A stretch of DNA of 58,143 nucleotides from Pelomyxa schiedti (taxonomy: Eukaryota > Evosea > Pelobiontida > Pelomyxidae): assembly GCA_020536535.1 (NCBI GenBank), contig JAHLWZ010000891.1, positions 1-58,143 on the forward strand. Reading direction: 5' to 3'. Shown one piece after another: positions 11,627-22,859 of this stretch. The position numbers were made by a program, and so were the translations under genes. The notes beneath the pieces are model-generated. The model did not search any database. It was given only the letters and a program-made list of their open reading frames with translations, and was not told the origin of the DNA. How positions within the stretch are numbered: position 1 is the first letter of the stretch; each line of letters begins with the position of its first letter.

Positions 11627-14300
11627 TTACTCGGACACAATGGCACGGCACTTTTTAGCCATTTCCACGCGGTCTATCCACTCATTTAGTTGTGTTCGTA
11701 GTAAGGCGTCAGACGGGGAATCCGTGAGTGAGGCCAGTAGAACCTTGCCTCGTCCCAAGACGGAATCATCCTCCACCCTCCAAGGGCTCAATTCAGAGAA
11801 GAATGCATTGGCGTACTCGCGGGTGTGGTCCGCATATATAGTGCGGACACACGTGAAGAATTCGGCAATGAAAGGAGCAGTGACGTCGCGCTGGTGGAAC
11901 CAGTTGAACCCGTTCATGCTCGCGGAGGCTTCGTGAAGGGATTTCCAGGCACTTGGCTTGAGATACAGGTCCCACATCTTGCGTTTCACGTCGATAGACC
12001 AAACTGATGACCGGCAGCTCATCAGCGCACGCACCCCGGCTGCGCTGCTGTCTCGTTGTCCGTCGGATTCGGCGGCTTCAATGGCACCGGGTATGTTCCA
12101 GGAGCAAGAGGCTTGAAGTATGTTCCAGCGCAAATCTTGGGTGATCCACTTGGGGTTGGTACTCATGAGACCGAAAAGCTCTTCCACAGCACTTTTGTTT
12201 TTGTAGCTCCAGGCCACAGCATACCGTGACCAGGTGGTCTCTAGTCCTGTGAAATCACCTGTTGCGGAATTGACTATGGACATGGCGGCACTATACAACT
12301 TCTGTGCGTATGTGGGGATCATTGCATCGGGAACAAATGTAGACAGTATTCCTCCCACGTTGAGTAGTACAGCACTGAGGAGTCTCATGTTACGCTCCTT
12401 AGTAAGGTGCTCCACAACAGCAGACAAGAAGTGGGTTGCAGGAAGTTTGGCATCACGTACCATTCCGTATAGATCTAGCCACATCTGTTGCCTTGTGAGG
12501 GGATTGGTAAGCTTGTTCATGTGCGCAAGAACAAATGCCAAGCTCTCTTGATTAAGGCAGAACTTGCCATAGGCATGATCACCATGGTTAACATGCACAA
12601 AAGCTGGAATTGGCTCACCTTGAAGCCAAGCACCTTCGAGTACAATTTCGGGGAGAGCAGGAACAACTGTAGGGAGAATCCTCCTGATGGAAAGTGTTCC
12701 ATCTGCAGCTTGATCGTAAATAGCAACCTGCAAGGCATGGGAACGTAGTGTAGGGTGGGAAGGAGGGGCTGATTGCTTGATAATGAGCTTCTGAGAACCG
12801 GGGGTACCGCGAATCTCTGGCTCAATTGTGTTAAGGCCTGCAGTTTTTAGCCATTTCTCTGCCCAATCTGGGGGAGATTCCAATGAGGCCAGAAAATCTT
12901 CAGCACTGGTATTTGACCACTGATGTTTTCTGAAGTATTTTCGCATTCCAGTCCTAAACGCCTCCATACCAATCACAAAAACGAGTTGCTTAAGAACAGA
13001 TGCACCCTTTCCGTAAGTGATGCCATCAAAATTGAGGAAGGCGGAGGCTGTATCTACAACAGTACCTTGGATGGGATGGGTTGTAGAGAGTTGATCCTGT
13101 TTAAATCCCCAAAGCTTCTTTCCTCCATTGAAATCCAGCCAAGAAAATTCTGCAAACTCAGTTGCTTCCTTGCTGACAAAAGAGATATACGTTGCAAATG
13201 ATTCGTTTAACCATAAGCCATCCCACCAAATTGGGGAAACGAGATTTCCAAACCACATGTGGGCCATCTCATGCAAAACGGTTTCACATCTCCTTGCACG
13301 TTGGGCCTCAGTTGGTGGGTTGGGATACAGGTATACCTCAGTAAAAGTGACAGCCCCAACATTCTCCATTGCGCCTTGGTTAAACTCAGGGCAGAAGATT
13401 TGATCGTACTTGCTGAAAGGGAATGGCATGTCAAAGAAATCCTCGTACCATGCCAGGCCCTGCTTGGTAATTCGCAGAAGTTCCTCAACGTCACGCAATA
13501 AATACTGTTGCATTGACTGCCGGCATAGAATTCTTAGAGGAATTGTGGTCCCGGTCATCTTGCTTACATACTCACTGCTTACACTGTAATACGGTCCCAC
13601 AATAAGAGCATACAAATAAGTGCTGATAGCAGGAGTGTCAGCAAACGTAATAGTGGCAGATGTTCCATCAGCAGAAGGTTCACGCGAAACTTCTTTGGAA
13701 TTTGCCACCACCATCCAACCAGATGGCGCAGTGACCCGGAAGCTCAGAGCGGCCCTTATGCTAGGCTGATCAAAGCAAGGCAGCAGCCTGTGAGCATCAA
13801 ACGGCTCGAAATTGGTGTAGTAGTATCGCAGGGCGCTCTGAGGGTCGGTGAACTCGTGCAAGCCCTCACCGTCGTGATCATACTCGTTTTCGTACCGCAC
13901 AAGGACTGTGTTTTGTCCAGTCACCAGAGCCTCGGTAGGAAGGTACAGTCGCGCAGTTTCGGACGAGTAGCGCGCTTCAACAGTGTTCAAGGTAGCCGAC
14001 TTCAAGTTTGCAGTGACAAAGTCCAAGAACAACTCTGTGACATAATCAAAAAAAAAAAAAAAAAAAAGAACAAAAAAAGGGGTACACACCACGAGGTGCG
14101 GTTGCGGGAGGAGTAAAATTGAATGTGATGGTGCAATCTCCTGCGTAGGTCTTGTCCGACATAGACACATGCAACCTATACGTAACTCCCGAGACACATC
14201 CGCGCCGGATCTCCGCCTCCGCACATGTCAAGTTACCCAACTTACCCATCCGAAAAAGTTTGTTGTTGTGGAATTCCGCGATGCACCGCAACCTCTCCAT
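11627..14300 (-). CDS. M1-family zinc aminopeptidase
   Basis: This is a cytosolic-type M1 aminopeptidase of about 880 residues that removes N-terminal amino acids from peptides. The exopeptidase motif GAMENVGAVTF is followed by the zinc site HEMAHMWFGN and, 18 residues after it, the third ligand in LNESFATYIS. Downstream is a helical C-terminal domain of the ERAP1-like kind. The N-terminus LTCAEAEIRRGCVSGVTYRL resembles the bacterial PepN/Lys-aminopeptidase branch (LTxxEAxxR). No signal peptide is seen. The coding region is nearly uninterrupted. One intron near 14040-14090 carries a 20-nt homopolymer and joins PPATAPR to ELFLDFVTA. The chosen ATG at 14300 is the longest with a clean start; an internal Met (about 14252) is an equally plausible start. 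The gene is divergent to the HEYGH membrane protein. Confidence 0.93.
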
Positions 14301-14336
14301 TTCATTCCAACGCTTGAAGGGTTTTTCCAATTGAAA

Positions 14337-15372
14337 ATGGTGTCGGGCATTAGGGCAGCGGTGTGGTTCGTTGTCTCATCGTTAGTAGTTGTTTGTGGTG
14401 CGTATAGTTAGTGCCCCCCCCCCCCCCCCCCCCCGCCCACAACCCACAATTCTCTTATGTCCGTTAGGCGTGCTTGCAGCGTGCTACGTCGAGGTGTGGC
14501 TCTACTGCGTGGCGCACGAGTACGGCCACGCGATCACGGACCTGGCGCTCTTCGGCACCCCTCCCCAGGTGCACGTGGGCTGCCTGCCCGACGACTGCGA
14601 GTGCCTGCTCACCCCCTCGCTGCTCCCCGGCCCCCTCGCCCACTGGGCCTTCCGCGACTCCTTCTTCGTGCACAAGGCCCTCCCCGTGCTCGCATTCTCC
14701 GGCGGCCTCGGCGACTGCGCCCCCGGCGGCGGCGGCAGCAGCAAGGGGAGCCAGATCGGGGGAGAGAGCGAGGGGGACGGGGACGAGGCGGACCTGGGCG
14801 CCCTGGATGCGTGTGTTTATTGGGCGGGGCCGCTGCTGGGTGCTATTCAGTGGCTGTGCTTCACGGTTGGGTTCTGGTTCTTTGTGGCCTGGATCGCGGG
14901 GGGCTCCGCCAGGTCCCCTGGGGACCCGCACGGGCGACCGCGGCCCATCGCGGCAGCTGTCGGGGCTGTTGCATCGCCGTTCGGCGTGATACGGGGAATG
15001 GCTGCGGACCCACTATCTCGGTTTCCTTGCCCGGCTGCTATATTCTGCGGGGCATTGTCTTGTGCTTCCGCCGTGAGCCTGGGACTGTTTATCAACCGGG
15101 CAATGTACGGCTTATTCCCCTGCAGCCTGAACGGCACTCTGGAATTCGGGGGCTGCCTGTTACAGCGCGGCACGATGGAATCTTGGTGCATGGGTGACGG
15201 GGAAGAGGTGTGGAGAAGGTTCTTTGGTGCCGGCAGAGTCTTGATGTGGTGGGTGTGGATGGCAACATTCATTGTGGATTGGATGCTCCGTATTGTGCTC
15301 ACTTGGAAGGTAATTCAGGTTATTATACTCACCACAAGAACTAGCAAGGGCTGTTTGGACAAAGTGGAGTAA
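14337..15372 (+). CDS. Multi-pass membrane protein with HEYGH motif, M50-like putative metalloprotease
   Basis: The ATG at 14337 starts a hydrophobic segment (AAVWFVVSSLVVVCG). An intron containing 21 consecutive C residues (14414-14434) separates it from VLAACYVEVWLYCVAHEYGH. HEYGH fits HExxH, the zinc-binding pattern of metalloproteases, and sits at the end of a membrane helix as in M50 intramembrane peptidases. Further hydrophobic segments include VYWAGPLLGAIQWLCFTVGF, CGALSCASAVSLGLFI and VLMWWVWMATFIVDWML. An 'AGPLLG' motif after the HExxH helix is also typical of M50B-like proteins. The loop after the first helices is Gly/Ser/acid-rich. The third zinc ligand is not identified. The first 500 nt are much richer in GC than the neighbours. 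The function stays tentative. Confidence 0.6.
14414..14434 (+). repeat. 21-nt poly-C homopolymer in intron
   Basis: An uninterrupted run of 21 C lies inside the first intron of the HEYGH gene. A similar 19-20 nt A-run lies in the aminopeptidase intron at about 14050-14068. Confidence 0.9.
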
Positions 15373-16274
15373 AAAAAAAAAAATCAAAGGGTTATTGTAA
15401 AGGCCTATGGTTGATTTAGGGGAAACCAAGGTGCCAAGGACTTGCTTGAAATAACAACCCTTGGACTATGGCTGAGTTTTGAGAATTTATAATGGACCTG
15501 AGGAGCAATAAAATGGCTTCTCTTCACAGTGTGCCACCAGAAAAAACAAAAATTACGAAACAGAACAGTACAATTGTCGCCAGTGTTGCCGATTGCAGTA
15601 CAATTACCTGGGAATGCACTGACACGTGATGCTGTGCTATGGCTCCACTGAATACTCAGAATTTATGGGCACTTCTCAGCAACACACACACCACAACTAA
15701 AATCTGTCTGTGTTCTTATCTTGGACCAGTACAAACACATCCTGCACCCGGAAGCAGACAGAACACATACAACACCCATAATTCTAGTTACCAAAAAAAC
15801 CCTATGTGTTTAACAAAAAACCCGCTGAAAATTACTGGGATTCCTCCTCCAAATAAGGTTTCAACGTACATTGCATTGTACTGATGTAAGACCACTTCTA
15901 GGGCTTTCTACCAATGTCTCAATGACTCTTGGCCAATATTTGGCCCAGCCCAATTTTGAGTCAAAACAGGATTTTTGCGTAAATGTCTCTTTGAGTCCTG
16001 GTGTGTGCGTTTACCAGTAGAAAAGACTTGTCAATAAAATTTTGGTACACACATGAGGGGCTTTTTGGGCAAAAAAAAGAACATCTGGACGGCTCTGCGC
16101 AGAGTGGGCGTGAAAGGGTGAAGGAAGGACATTCATTAGCCAAACCTCAGGGGTTTTTCGACAAAAGCGGGGAGAGTGGCAATAACACATGATGGGGAAG
16201 GGGCCTACAGGAAAATAAGGGCAGAGCGACCTGGGGAAAGACAAATCCAAGCCCTTGTGGTTTAGGCCTGTTTC
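15373..16274. other. About 900 bp without a supported gene
   Basis: No open frame here shows a recognisable domain or consistent splice pattern. The segment begins just after the stop of the HEYGH gene. Its first bases, following the last codons (ggacaaagtggagt plus an A-run plus atcaaag), are echoed at about 17716-17740. The right end is the 3' flank of the minus-strand gene that stops at 16275. Confidence 0.5.
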
Positions 16275-17331
16275 TTATGCTTTCTTCACATAGATGCTCT
16301 CCACTTCATTGTAACCTTCATATCCATCAGAATCAAGACAAATTATCTCTGTGCTATAATCACTAGGATCACCAGGTGAAATTTCCTTTAGCACCAAGGT
16401 TAATCCAAAGTCTCACTTTGTTCTAACCTGTTCGGAGGCTACTGCCATGTGCACAATGCGAGCTCACTTTTGCGGTGGTGCGGCACTCCCTGGGGCTGTT
16501 TCTGGATTGGTCGTTGAGGCTGACATAGTTGTTGCCACAGTCCCCATGCTCTGGATTCTATTTCGGTGCACATCAGTAGCAGTGGCTTCGTTGTCTATCT
16601 CCCTCAGTGCATCTAAATGCGAAGTGGTGCTGGTTGTTGTTGTAGACACTGGTGGGGATGCTGTTTATGCTGTTGATGCGAGCCCTGATGCAGGTGTTGT
16701 GTCAAACACAGGTGTGGGTACCATTCCAAACAGAGTGTTGTGCTCCAGAATTGCGACCGTGGGGCTCTTCACTTGCCTCTGGGATGTGCTGTCGCCTTTG
16801 GGCTGTTGTTTGGATTTGGGCTTTGGTTTGAATGTGGAGGTGAGTGGTTGCACCTGTGTTTCAGGATAAGGTATAATACCATGTGGAGGGTTGTACCTCT
16901 TGCCTTACAAATTTTGAAAACAGATGACAAGTGACCTTGGGATCCTTCTCAAATATGGCGAATAGCCGTTTCTCTGGTCCCTCCACTTGGCCTTCAATGT
17001 AGCATTGTAACGCCGTGGCCGTTGGCTTCCATTTCTGTGGTTCGATCTTCAGCAGGTCGTCTGCCCTCCTTCGCAGAAGGTTGAAGAGCGTTGCATCGTC
17101 GACAAAGGGTCTCCAAAACTCGGATTCCGTAAATACACCGCAGAGTCCATTCACCAAGAACCGCACGAGGGTGTTGTTGTGCCTCTTGAAATAGTGATGG
17201 TCCTTGCTGGTCTTGCTTTCCCTCTCTACCCATAGATCCGCTGGTTCAGACTCTGAATGTGTCACTTCCGCTGGTACGCCCTCACCATCTCCATCTCCAT
17301 CTCCATCGCCATCGTCACGCTCCTCCAACAT
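16275..17331 (-). CDS. Unrecognised protein with Asp-Gly repeat N-terminus
   Basis: The start is the ATG at 17331; an in-frame stop lies just upstream. The N-terminus is MLEERDDGDGDGDGDGEGVP, an acidic Asp-Gly repeat. A compact, conserved-looking region follows: HHYFKRHNNTLVRFLVNGLC, FTESEFWRPFVDDATLFNLL, RRRADDLLKIEPQKWKPTA and EGPEKRLFAIFEKDPKVTC. After an intron near 16870 there is a Lys/Pro then Ser/Thr-rich linker (TFKPKPKSKQQPKGDSTS). The C-terminus is LDSDGYEGYNEVESIYVKKA, with a stop at 16275-16277. I do not recognise the family. The helical middle and disordered tails are all that can be said; it may be a nuclear or regulatory protein. Confidence 0.55.
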
Positions 17332-17349
17332 GTCAATCGACCCCACTAG

Positions 17350-17815
17350 TTACAATTGTAATGTGCGCGATTTTTGACGCTGTTTGCACGAGATCTCGTG
17401 AATGCGTTTTGTGCAGGCAACACACAGTATTTGATGTGACCAGCTGGCATCGCTTTCCAGAAAAAACTTCAGATCAAAGGACTCTTGGTTCGATTCACAA
17501 CCAGCTATGCCAAGGGTTGGAAGAGAACTCTTCGAAGTGGGACGTGGAACATTCAAAAAAAAACCAGTCACAGCGGTGAACATCTCCCTCGAAGTCAGAA
17601 GAGGCCAACAGTGTAACCCCAGAGGAAGGAAAGTACATGGCAAACGGGAATAGTATGTGCTTCCACCACCTTGCTGGGGAAAAAAACAGGTGGTGCAAGG
17701 CAGTGTGCTGTTGGACAAAGTGGAGTAAAAAAATCAAAGTTGGGAGTGTGTAGAGTAAAGAAGACAAACGTTTTCTTGTATACAAATCTTTTCTTTTACT
17801 GGACATTTTCAAAGG
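17350..17815. other. About 470-bp spacer with a short echo of an upstream gene end
   Basis: No gene is supported. At about 17716 the string ggacaaagtggagtaaaaaaatcaaag repeats the last codons and 3' flank of the HEYGH gene (15357-15392), differing mainly in A-run length. It may be a duplicated fragment or chance. Confidence 0.4.
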
Positions 17816-19285
17816 CTATGAGGCAGGATGGAGGCAAACTGGGCAGGTCTTCTTTGATTTGAGCCACCTATCTATGCACTCAGCATGGTAGAAGTGTAAA
17901 CACGGCAGTGTTCGCAATTGATCACCCTCTTCATACTCACAGAGGCACACAGCGCACTTGTTAGAACCGGAGGAAGGTTGCTCAGAAGACGCAGAAGCTG
18001 TAGTTGCGGAGGCTGTTTCCTTCCGTTGCGGAGTGGTTGCGGAATTTTGGCTTGTAGTTGTGGGAGTTGTGAATGTGTGAGTAGGCAGAGCGGAAATGGC
18101 AGCCGATGAAAGCCCAACCTTCACGTTGTCTTCATCCAATGCCAAGAGTTCTTCATACGTGGCGTCTTCTCCAGGGAACCTGTGACCGCCTCCGTGATGG
18201 TGATTGTGATACTGATACCCGTGCCCACCACGGCCGCGACCCCCAAGCACATAGTTCCAGGTTTCACCAAGTCCCCCTTGCAGTGTCATCAGAGCCCGTG
18301 CGTGCATCATGTCGTGGATTTGCTGGTGGTGCATTTGCATAGAATGAGAGCCTCCATGCATCTGCGGCAGCTGCGGGAAATTGGCCATCTGAAGCATCGC
18401 CGAGAAGCCATCGCCGTGGTTGGACATGTATACCTGTGGCTGCAGCAACTCGAGGTCATCACTATCCACCCCACCATCATCGGTGTCAGTGTCAGTGTCA
18501 CTTCCAGTTTCGTCGTCGTCGTCGTCATCAGTGTGGACTCTCCTTGCATCCCTGTCATCTTCGTACTGCAGGGCCATGGCCAGTTGGGTGTCCATGTCAA
18601 CAGCGGTGGTGGCTGTGGTAGGGGGCTGGCCACTCGTTGTAAGACTCCCTCCCAGTCCCAGAGCCAGAGCCGGCATTGTGGGAATCGACTCGGTGTCGCC
18701 GCCCTGCTGCATTTCCTCCTCCTGGAGTCTCCTCGCGATGGCGTCGTCGCCGGCCGGCGCAGTGGCTATGGCCGCTGTCGCGGGGTCTCCCCCTGTGGTG
18801 TGGCTTCCCCCCCTGTGGCTCGCCGTGGCGCCTGTGCCCCTGTGGCCCCTCCCGCGCGCCCCCCTGCCCCTCCCACCAGGCCCCGCGGTGCCAGCGAGCC
18901 CCGCGGCCGGCTGCGCAGCAACCCCGCCTCGCCCGCCGGCGCCTCCGACGGCCCCGGCCCCCCCTGCGCCCCTGTGCGAGCTGTGGTGATGGGAGTGCGT
19001 GTGGTGGCTGTGACTGTTGCTGTTGCTGTTGCTATTGCTATTGCTATAGCTGCCTGTGTTGTGCGGGTGATGGTGGTGGGTAGTCGGGGGCGGGGGAGGG
19101 GTGGCGGCGTGGGCGCCGCCGTCGGCGAGGACCAGGTGCTGGCGGCGCAGGATCTCGCCTGGGTCGATGCCGTACGCGTCCCTGACGACGGACAGCCCCA
19201 GGTGTTCGTCGTCGAGTTGGTCTTCCTCCTCTTGCATCCGCCTCGCCATCTCCTCGTCGGTCTCGACGTAGCTCCGGCCACTCAT
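17816..19285 (-). CDS. RING-H2 E3 ubiquitin ligase-like protein, low-complexity, UIM-like motifs
   Basis: This is a single-exon frame of about 490 residues; the start ATG at 19285 gives [20 protein letters not shown]. The C-terminus is a canonical RING-H2: CAVC, 14 residues, C-L-H-F-Y-H-A-E-C, 10 residues, CPVC, ending CLHPAS. Three acid-flanked Ala/Leu helices ([38 protein letters not shown]) resemble ubiquitin-interacting motifs. The rest is low complexity: His-rich, alternating Ser-Asn, Gly/Arg-rich ([12 protein letters not shown]) and Asp/Thr runs. By family the RING recruits an E2 and ligates ubiquitin; the UIM-like helices may bind ubiquitin chains. There is no transmembrane helix, unlike many RING-H2 ligases. 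The central DNA is strongly GC-rich. Confidence 0.85.
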   Translation of the reverse strand: MSGRSYVETDEEMARRMQEEEDQLDDEHLGLSVVRDAYGIDPGEILRRQHLVLADGGAHAATPPPPPTTHHHHPHNTGSYSNSNSNSNSNSHSHHTHSHHHSSHRGAGGAGAVGGAGGRGGVAAQPAAGLAGTAGPGGRGRGARGRGHRGTGATASHRGGSHTTGGDPATAAIATAPAGDDAIARRLQEEEMQQGGDTESIPTMPALALGLGGSLTTSGQPPTTATTAVDMDTQLAMALQYEDDRDARRVHTDDDDDDETGSDTDTDTDDGGVDSDDLELLQPQVYMSNHGDGFSAMLQMANFPQLPQMHGGSHSMQMHHQQIHDMMHARALMTLQGGLGETWNYVLGGRGRGGHGYQYHNHHHGGGHRFPGEDATYEELLALDEDNVKVGLSSAAISALPTHTFTTPTTTSQNSATTPQRKETASATTASASSEQPSSGSNKCAVCLCEYEEGDQLRTLPCLHFYHAECIDRWLKSKKTCPVCLHPAS

Positions 19286-19387
19286 CTTCCTCCCGGTTTC
19301 GATTGAAAACTGATTCAGGGAAGCTGGAAACACGAGAAGAAACACGGGTGTAGTAGAACAGAGTAAGGTTGACTTTTTGTTGTGTAC

Positions 19388-20971
19388 TTAGGCGTCAGTG
19401 CATGAGCCACCCATTTCTGCAGGATTGTCGACCATGTTGGCGAAAGTGAGTCCCGGCACGGCTTTGATTGTGGCTCGGACGTGAAGGGGAGATATTATGG
19501 CGAGCTTCATTAGGTGCTTCTTGACAAACGCGGCTGTGATTTTGGGAAACACGTGCAGGAGCATCTTCCACGCTCTGAGAGGAAAATCGCGTTGTGGGTC
19601 TCGTGTAATCTGCCGGGCTGCTTGCGGAATCTGTGCATAGATCAGTCCATTGTCACAACGCAATTTACACACCTCATCCAAGGTGACATTGAACTTGTGT
19701 ATCAACCACTCGGCACATTTTACCTTTCCCCACAGTAGTAGCATCGCCAATAGGTGGTTTCTATTCGCCTTGATATGTTGGCTGTCCAGCTGAAAGTTGC
19801 GGATGAGCCACTTGACAACCTTCCCAGAACACACACCAGAGCTGGTTGACAGACCTTTGGCAACAACTTCTGACGAGAAGTTGGCATGTGACAAAATACA
19901 CATTGCCCGTGAGATGTCTGCCTCTTGAACGGCTCTCTGTACGACAACTTTCAATAAGGAAGAGTGGGGACACTGAACGTGTCCAGAAGGTCTGGAATAT
20001 CGCCGATGTCAGCATGGCGCAGGTCGGGTTCGAATTCAGGGTCAGGTTCAGGGAGGCTGAGGTTACGGAGGTCTTCGTGAAGACCAGGAGGGACCAAAAT
20101 GGATGGGAGCCACTTTTCCACGGCTGGATCGGGAGCGGTACCTCCATTAGTACAAGGCTCTAACTGGAAGGTTTTGTCCAACCAATCGGCAATGCCCGTG
20201 TTGTTGCAATAAAGGGCGTGATCCCTACAGTGATGCATTTGTTGTGGTGTGAGTGGTGGTACCACACGGCAGCAGGGTCTTCACAAGTGACACAGGGTCC
20301 TCAGGATTGCTACATGCCTGAATGAAGATGTCATGAGAGCAGGGACGCCTAATAGCAGAAGCCTCCCCAACCGTGGTGGTATCAGAGTTCTGGAAGAGTG
20401 TGGGTAGCCACTGAAGGAGTTCAATGTTTTCCGAACGCAGTACTTTGAACAGATCAATGTCATTGGGTGTGATATTGAAACTGCTAATCACCCATTTGAA
20501 AGCCTTTGCATTGTCAAGACAGGCCTGAAGCACGGGGGGATCTGTCAAGGAAAACACGTCTTTTATCCACTGGCACCCTTCTTCAGTTCCGAGACCGCCT
20601 GAAGATCCAATGAATACTTCAAGAATATCGGTGCCATCAGCAGGTTTTTTTTTCTTTCCGACCAACCACATAGTGCACATCTTCAAACTTCCAAACTTGG
20701 AGTATCAAAGAAATCACTCAGGCTCCATGTTCCTGTTTTTTGCTGCTAATCTGCACGCAGCCACGACATTGGTCGAGGACCCCAGCCACCTCACAACCTC
20801 AACATTGCCTTGTCTCACAGCACTATAAAATGGTTCAACGAGCTCCCATCCCTCACTTCCCACGCGAAAAGTTGACATCACCCACTTCACAGCCTCGAGG
20901 CATCCACCCTCACATGCTTCCCACAATAGGCTCCCATTAGCACCACTTGAATCCTGTATGTCATCCATCAT
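19388..20971 (-). CDS. Degenerate ankyrin-like repeat protein
   Basis: The start ATG is at 20971 (MMDDIQDSSGANGSLLWEAC). The protein is built of ankyrin-like helical pairs ending in a W-[LVI]-x(3)-F signature: GGCLEAVKWVMSTFRV, NAKAFKWVISSFNITPNDID, SGKVVKWLIRNFQLDSQHI and GKVKCAEWLIHKFNVTLDEV. One section, DPEFEPDLRHADIGDIPDLL, is acidic and not repeat-like. At least four exons are needed. The join at about 19951-19976 would need a 26-nt intron or a longer alternative, so a two-gene reading is not excluded. Such repeats are protein-binding scaffolds; no partner or enzymatic domain is visible. The stop is at 19388. Confidence 0.65.
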
Positions 20972-21098
20972 GTCAGGGTCGTTCACAGGCCACGACAAGG
21001 GAACACCCCCCCCAACAGGTGGTCATATTGGAGCCACCAGAGCATCCACTCTGAACAAGTTCTTTCGCGATCCCAATGTGACCACCTAGGTGATTCAA

Positions 21099-22839
21099 TT
21101 AGAATATTGCCAATGTATCCCAGTGCTCACTAAAATCTTTGAGGAAAACACGTTTGTATTTATCTGGGTGAGTTAGATACCGATCTTTTGACTGGGAACA
21201 AACCTCTGAAATTGCCATTATCTCTTCCGGAAGTTTGTGCCATAACAAACTTTTTCCATCTGCTTTCGTGCGTCCCGTCGTCATTCCATTTTTCAAACGG
21301 TTTGAAATGCCGGATCCAGGACACCCTTGCCGCGGGGCATGGTACAATGGCTTCAAACCGTATCTTGCACAACTCATCAATAACTTCGCATATGTGCGGG
21401 CGCTGGCAATTATCAATTGGTAAATTTGAGAATTCTTGTTACTATTTGAGTTGCGGAAAAGAGTTTCAAACCTGTGAAGGTTCTTGGCTCCAACATCGTT
21501 CTATTAAAGATCTCTGCAAAAAACATCAATGATGGTATGATTTGTGAGGAAGCAAGCCAGGCGGTCCGGCAGTTCTGTTATTGTTCCTGCCACGAACCTT
21601 TTAAAGTCTGGCCGTTTGCCAGCAACTATTTGGGCGTAGATAAGGGCAGAAGTTTCGTACTGACTATATGGAATACTCTGTGACACCAATTCATACATCA
21701 CGAGGCCAAACGAAAATCTAATACATGTGGGGTCAGAGTTTCATAAATGTTTTGGTTGACAACATATCGCCCGCAGTTGATGCCCCCTGGTAGAGACCAG
21801 GAGAGGGGTACCACAAGTTCGGGAGCTGTATAGTTGGCTGGAAAAGAAGTCAGGGTATAGTATTGATGATCGTTGAGTTGAGACACACCTGTCCCATGTG
21901 GGTCTTTACTGGGTTCGGCTTGAGGAGTGTTTTCTAGAAGATGTTTGCTGAACACCATATTGGACAACTGTTGGATGTTTATTGGGGTAAAAAGTAACAT
22001 ATATCCACCTTGGGAGTGAGGTATACAGTATAACTTCCGTGTACAGCAACCACGATATTGGCGGGGTTTATGTCACCATGGACTATTCTCAAGCTATGTA
22101 GCCCCTCGATTCCAAGGGCCTTACGAGAAGGGGTTACTGAGTGAATACTGGGTTGTTGGTCACACCACTCCAATGAGCAACCAAATACAGTTCGCAAGGT
22201 TCAACTCTGGCAACCTTTTGGAGTACTGTTTGTTGACAGTACTTAGGTCGTGGATGAGATTGTGTAAGTCGGTCAAGAAAGGCTCTGTTACAATCCAGAC
22301 AGTGTGGTCAACTGGTCCAGGACAGGCACCTAATGACAGTAAACGGGTGCCTTTATAAAAACTATAAAAAAAAAAGCGGGTCTATGTGCCATACCAAATA
22401 AGCTAATGATATGGTTGTTGCGTGCTTGTCTATGGGAAAAAGTGACATCTAAGTTGTGAAAGAACCGCACTTACGACAAGATCTCCAATTCTTCGAGTAC
22501 GGCCTTTTTGGCGTCTTCTTCACCACTGCGCCGTCTAATTGTTTTAACAGCCACATGTGTAGAAGACACTACCGCCTTGTACACAGTCTCAAACTCACCT
22601 TTGTACAGTACAAACTTACACTGTGATGATGGACAAAAATGCTCTCACCTGGATGTCACCACAAACTCGTAATTACCGATCTTCAGCGAAAGGTGGGTGT
22701 TCACGGTGGTGGCACGCAGCGTACGCGGCGAGGCGGTTGGCGTGCTGCAGTTGTTGGTCGCAGTGTAAGTTACTGTTACTCCCGAATTAATTATGCGTGT
22801 GTGTTGCTGGTGTGGGGCTCTTTGTGGACGCGGGACCAT
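21099..22839 (-). CDS. Protein kinase-like protein 1, probable pseudokinase, with C-terminal W..F module
   Basis: The start ATG at 22839 gives MVPRPQRAPHQQH. The kinase domain is spread over many short exons. The N-lobe reads FVLYKGEFETVYKAVV with the ATP lysine in HVAVKTIRRR. The catalytic loop is IVHGDINPANIVV, so the HRD Asp is kept. The metal-binding DFG reads SNMVFSK, with Asp changed to Asn and Gly to Val. Next come ANYTAPELVVPL, RFSFGLVMYELVSQSIPYSQ and the last kinase helix CQRPHICEVIDELCKI. A C-terminal extension follows (RVSWIRHFKPFEKWNDDG; RVFLKDFSEHWDTLAIF), shared with the next upstream kinase. It may be inactive or use a non-canonical mechanism. The two kinases look like a tandem duplication. 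Confidence 0.75.
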
Positions 22840-22859
22840 GAGAAACGTGAAAGGCTTTG

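Noticed and set aside
14464-14931. Open frames overlapping the HEYGH gene on both strands
   Set aside because: High GC removes stop codons; only the frame with HEYGH and membrane helices joins to the upstream exon.
18182-19306. Long open frame on the plus strand opposite the RING-H2 gene
   Set aside because: It is the antisense of a GC-rich low-complexity gene with a clear RING domain; its own translation is Val/Arg/Pro-rich without domains.
20025-20040. GGTTCGAATTC, similar to a tRNA T-arm
   Set aside because: It lies in coding sequence of the ankyrin-like gene (minus strand EFEPDLR) and no acceptor, D or anticodon arms fit around it.
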